Shown here in pieces: positions 5,709 to 7,283 of a stretch of DNA of 7,283 nt. Origin of the DNA: BS750m-G62 sp964577175 (lineage in GTDB: Bacteria; Planctomycetota; Phycisphaerae; FEN-1346); the NCBI GenBank assembly GCA_964577175.1, contig CAZNYC010000171.1, positions 1 through 7,283 of the forward strand, in the 5' to 3' direction. The translations under genes were made by a program, and so were the position numbers. Under the pieces are notes generated by a model. It was not told the DNA's origin and did not search any database. It saw nothing but the letters and a program-made list of their open reading frames with translations. The stretch's first letter is position 1; each line of letters opens with the position of its first letter.

Positions 5709-6344
5709 CTACTCCGGCACCGTGCCCCGGGTCAGGAGAATGGGGAAGACGGCGTACTTACGGCTCTGGGTCACGGGGCGGAAGCCGACACGGCGGAACA
5801 TGGCGTGCAGTTCGGGGCCGTCGCGGTGATGCACCGTGCCGCCCTCCGCGTGCTTGATCACCACGTCGTAGATGATCCGCCCCAGGAAGTGGTCGGACCA
5901 TCCGTCGAGCAGCAGCAGCCGGCCGCCCGGCCGCAGCACCCGGTACAGTTCCCGGACGACCCGCTCCTGGTGCGGATAATGGTGGAACGAGTTCGCGCAC
6001 GTGACGACGTCGAAGGCGCCGCGGTCGAAGGGCAGGTGTTCGCTGTCGCCGACGGTCAGCCGGACGCGGGCGGCATTGCCGTTCAGTTTGTGGTTGGCCC
6101 GGTGGACCATGGACTCGCAGAGGTCGAGGCCGACGACCTCCCACCCCCGGCCGGCCAGGCGGCCGACGAGTTCCCCCGTGCCGCAGCCCACATCCAGCAC
6201 CCGGCCGCGCGTCTCCGACCGGAGTTCCTTCAACAGCATGGCGTGGGCCGGCTCGAAAAGGAACCGGTTCAGCCAGTGATGATCGTACGTGTCGGCCCAG
6301 CCGGAGAATTCGGCGTGGGCGCGGCGTTTGAACTCGTGGTTCAC
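5709..6344 (-). CDS. Class I SAM-dependent methyltransferase
   Basis: The start is taken as GTG at 6344, because GAGGTGG (6357-6351) lies 6 nt upstream; a GTG five codons earlier (6359) is also in frame but would overlap that site. The 211-residue product is a single Rossmann-like methyltransferase domain of the UbiE/Methyltransf_11 type. It has motif I VLDVGCGTGEL (49-59) for S-adenosylmethionine, the acidic ribose ligand Asp74 in VVGLDLCESMV, motif II GDSEHLPF (99-106), the FDVVTCANSFHHY segment (111-123) and the LYRVLRPGGRLLLLDGW strand (133-149). The N-terminal EFSGWADTYDHHW is typical of this group. It is cytosolic. The acceptor cannot be told from sequence; small-molecule, quinone or lipid acceptors are common for this type, and family membership alone does not decide. 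It is the first gene of the minus-strand cluster. Confidence 0.88.
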   Translation of the reverse strand: MNHEFKRRAHAEFSGWADTYDHHWLNRFLFEPAHAMLLKELRSETRGRVLDVGCGTGELVGRLAGRGWEVVGLDLCESMVHRANHKLNGNAARVRLTVGDSEHLPFDRGAFDVVTCANSFHHYPHQERVVRELYRVLRPGGRLLLLDGWSDHFLGRIIYDVVIKHAEGGTVHHRDGPELHAMFRRVGFRPVTQSRKYAVFPILLTRGTVPE

Positions 6345-6350
6345 GTGGTC

Positions 6351-6357
6351 CCACCTC
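6351..6357 (-). promoter_or_regulatory. Ribosome binding site that decides the methyltransferase start
   Basis: GAGGTGG on the minus strand is close to the anti-16S complement and sits 6 nt before the GTG at 6344. It lies at the first two codons of the longer open frame, which argues against the upstream GTG at 6359. Confidence 0.6.
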
Positions 6358-6426
6358 ACAGCGACGGTTGACGGGCCCCTCGCCCGAGCCCTCTCTCACA
6401 GTTGTATCGGCACCGCAGTTGGCGAA

Positions 6427-6455
6427 ATTGTAGCCGAATTACTCTGCGCCGACAA
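6427..6455 (-). promoter_or_regulatory. Promoter of the methyltransferase-DUF1571-HAD cluster
   Basis: On the minus strand TTGTCG (6455-6450) and TACAAT (6432-6427) are 17 bp apart; the -10 matches five of six and the -35 four of six. The start would be near 6420, giving a leader of about 75 nt. No other promoter of this quality was found further down the cluster. Confidence 0.6.
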
Positions 6456-6520
6456 GGGGGTGGGTGACAAAGGCGCGAAATGTGATGCGCGGCGCGCCCA
6501 AGGGCGGCTCGGGAAGCCGG

Positions 6521-6549
6521 TTGTCCCATGCCGGGCGGAGGTTTAGAAT
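6521..6549 (+). promoter_or_regulatory. Promoter of the LysE-family exporter
   Basis: TTGTCC (6521-6526) and TAGAAT (6544-6549) are exactly 17 bp apart, with four and five consensus matches. The start would be near 6556, so the leader is only about 20 nt and holds little more than the AAAGGAG ribosome site at 6561-6567. That leaves no room for a leader-encoded sensor or attenuator. Confidence 0.6.
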
Positions 6550-6576
6550 CGGACACGGCGAAAGGAGACCCCCGAC

Positions 6577-7218
6577 GTGCTCGATCTGGTGGGACTGGCG
6601 GTCGGCAGTTTCGTCCTGGCCCTCTCCGGAGCCCTGGTGCCGGGACCGATGCTCTCGGCCACGCTCGCGGGGAGCCATCGGCGAGGGGGCTGGTTCGGCC
6701 CCGGCGTGGTCCTGGGCCATGCCCTGGCCGAGATCCCCGTCGTGGTGCTGCTCTTGCTGGGAATCTCCTCGTTCCTGGAGAACCGGTGGGTCCTGACCGC
6801 CATCGGCGGCGTCGGGGCGGTGGCCCTGGCCTGGATGGGCGTGGGGCTGCTCCGCCGGATGAAGCAGGACGCCGCGGCCCCGGAGGCGGGGTTCGTCCGC
6901 CTGGGGGCCGTCCCGACGGGCCTCATCACGAGCCTCGTCAACCCGTACTGGTATCTGTGGTGGGTGACCCAGCCGACGGTGCTCCTGGCGGGGGCGGCGA
7001 CGATGGGGTGGCTGGGGGTGGCGGCCTTCTTCATCGGGCACATCTCGGCGGATCTGGGTTGGTTCTCGGCCGCCTCGTGGAGCGTCGCCAAGGGCCGACG
7101 CCTGCTCCAGGGGCGGTTCTACAAGGCCCTGCTCCTCGTTTGTGCGGGCATCCTGTTCGTGATGGCGGTCCTGTTCGCGAAACTGGCCGTCGAGAAGGGA
7201 CTCGCGACGGGGGCCTGA
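6577..7218 (+). CDS. LysE/RhtB-family membrane exporter
   Basis: The GTG start at 6577 has AAAGGAG 9 nt upstream. The 213-residue product is of usual length for the LysE superfamily of inner-membrane exporters, which expel amino acids or other small solutes. Six hydrophobic segments are visible: about 4-21, 40-62, 72-92, 111-137, 141-165 and 183-203. The family motifs are present: the PGP at 22-24 after the first segment, and the NPYW (122-125) in the segment ITSLVNPYWYLWW. The charged loop between segments 3 and 4 (RRMKQDAAAPEAG, 93-105) is short. The substrate cannot be told from the sequence; LysE, RhtB and CadD-like members differ in substrates but share these motifs. The gene stands alone, diverging from the methyltransferase cluster, with no regulator of the LysG type beside it within the window. 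Confidence 0.88.
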   Translation: MLDLVGLAVGSFVLALSGALVPGPMLSATLAGSHRRGGWFGPGVVLGHALAEIPVVVLLLLGISSFLENRWVLTAIGGVGAVALAWMGVGLLRRMKQDAAAPEAGFVRLGAVPTGLITSLVNPYWYLWWVTQPTVLLAGAATMGWLGVAAFFIGHISADLGWFSAASWSVAKGRRLLQGRFYKALLLVCAGILFVMAVLFAKLAVEKGLATGA

Positions 7219-7257
7219 GTGGGGCGCTGAATCGATACTCTGAGAAAACGCCTTGGC

Positions 7258-7283
7258 GCGCACCCCCCGAAAATGCGCTTTTT
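7258..7283 (+). terminator. Possible intrinsic terminator after the exporter gene, cut by the window edge
   Basis: GCGCA (7258-7262) and TGCGC (7274-7278) can form a 5-bp stem around an 11-nt loop, followed at once by at least five T. It lies 39 bp after the exporter stop. The stem is short and the T-run is incomplete because the window ends, so strength cannot be judged. Confidence 0.4.

Noticed and set aside
4039..5829. A 596-codon open frame on the plus strand
   Set aside because: It runs antisense across the HAD and DUF1571 genes and into the methyltransferase gene. Its protein has Val/Arg/Ala/Gly-rich shadow composition and no recognisable domain, while the minus-strand genes have clear family motifs.
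1..7283. CRISPR array, tRNA or rRNA genes, phage or toxin-antitoxin modules
   Set aside because: I saw no regularly spaced direct repeats, no tRNA cloverleaf with a T-arm, no rRNA signatures and no phage, toxin or defence protein families. This was by eye; tRNAscan-SE and a defence-system search would settle it.

Overview
The window is a GC-rich piece of a bacterial chromosome that looks planctomycetal. The main reason is the gene at 4777-5682, which encodes a secreted protein of the DUF1571 type, a family I know almost only from Planctomycetota. The other genes fit that reading: a Tat-exported right-handed beta-helix protein, a secreted VCBS/FG-GAP propeller, GTG starts, and roomy intergenic regions. 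The assignment to phylum is an inference from protein families, not from a marker gene.

Layout, left to right. Positions 1-61 lie downstream of the first gene and may hold the first codons of another minus-strand gene. A minus-strand gene (62-1705) encodes the Tat-exported beta-helix protein. A long non-coding stretch (1706-2270) follows, with several stems whose wobble pairs all work on the plus strand; it may be a structured RNA. Next is a minus-strand secreted beta-propeller protein (2271-3677). A second intergenic region (3678-4020) carries a compact palindromic element of about 130 bp with terminal inverted repeats and two mutually inverted hairpins. Then comes a minus-strand cluster read from right to left: class I methyltransferase (5709-6344), DUF1571 protein (4777-5682) and HAD hydrolase (4021-4773). 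A 232-bp divergent intergenic region with a good sigma70-like promoter for each direction separates this cluster from a plus-strand LysE-family membrane exporter (6577-7218), which is followed by a possible terminator at the window edge.

How the genes fit together. The methyltransferase, DUF1571 and HAD genes are close-packed (26 bp and 3 bp gaps) behind one visible promoter and probably form an operon, but their products do not point to one known pathway. The two large secreted proteins each stand alone behind their own upstream region. They resemble polysaccharide-binding or polysaccharide-degrading folds, without catalytic residues that I can assign. No complete phage, CRISPR, toxin-antitoxin or defence locus is visible. 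The least explained material is non-coding: the palindromic element at 3797-3924 and the structured stretch at about 1773-2255.
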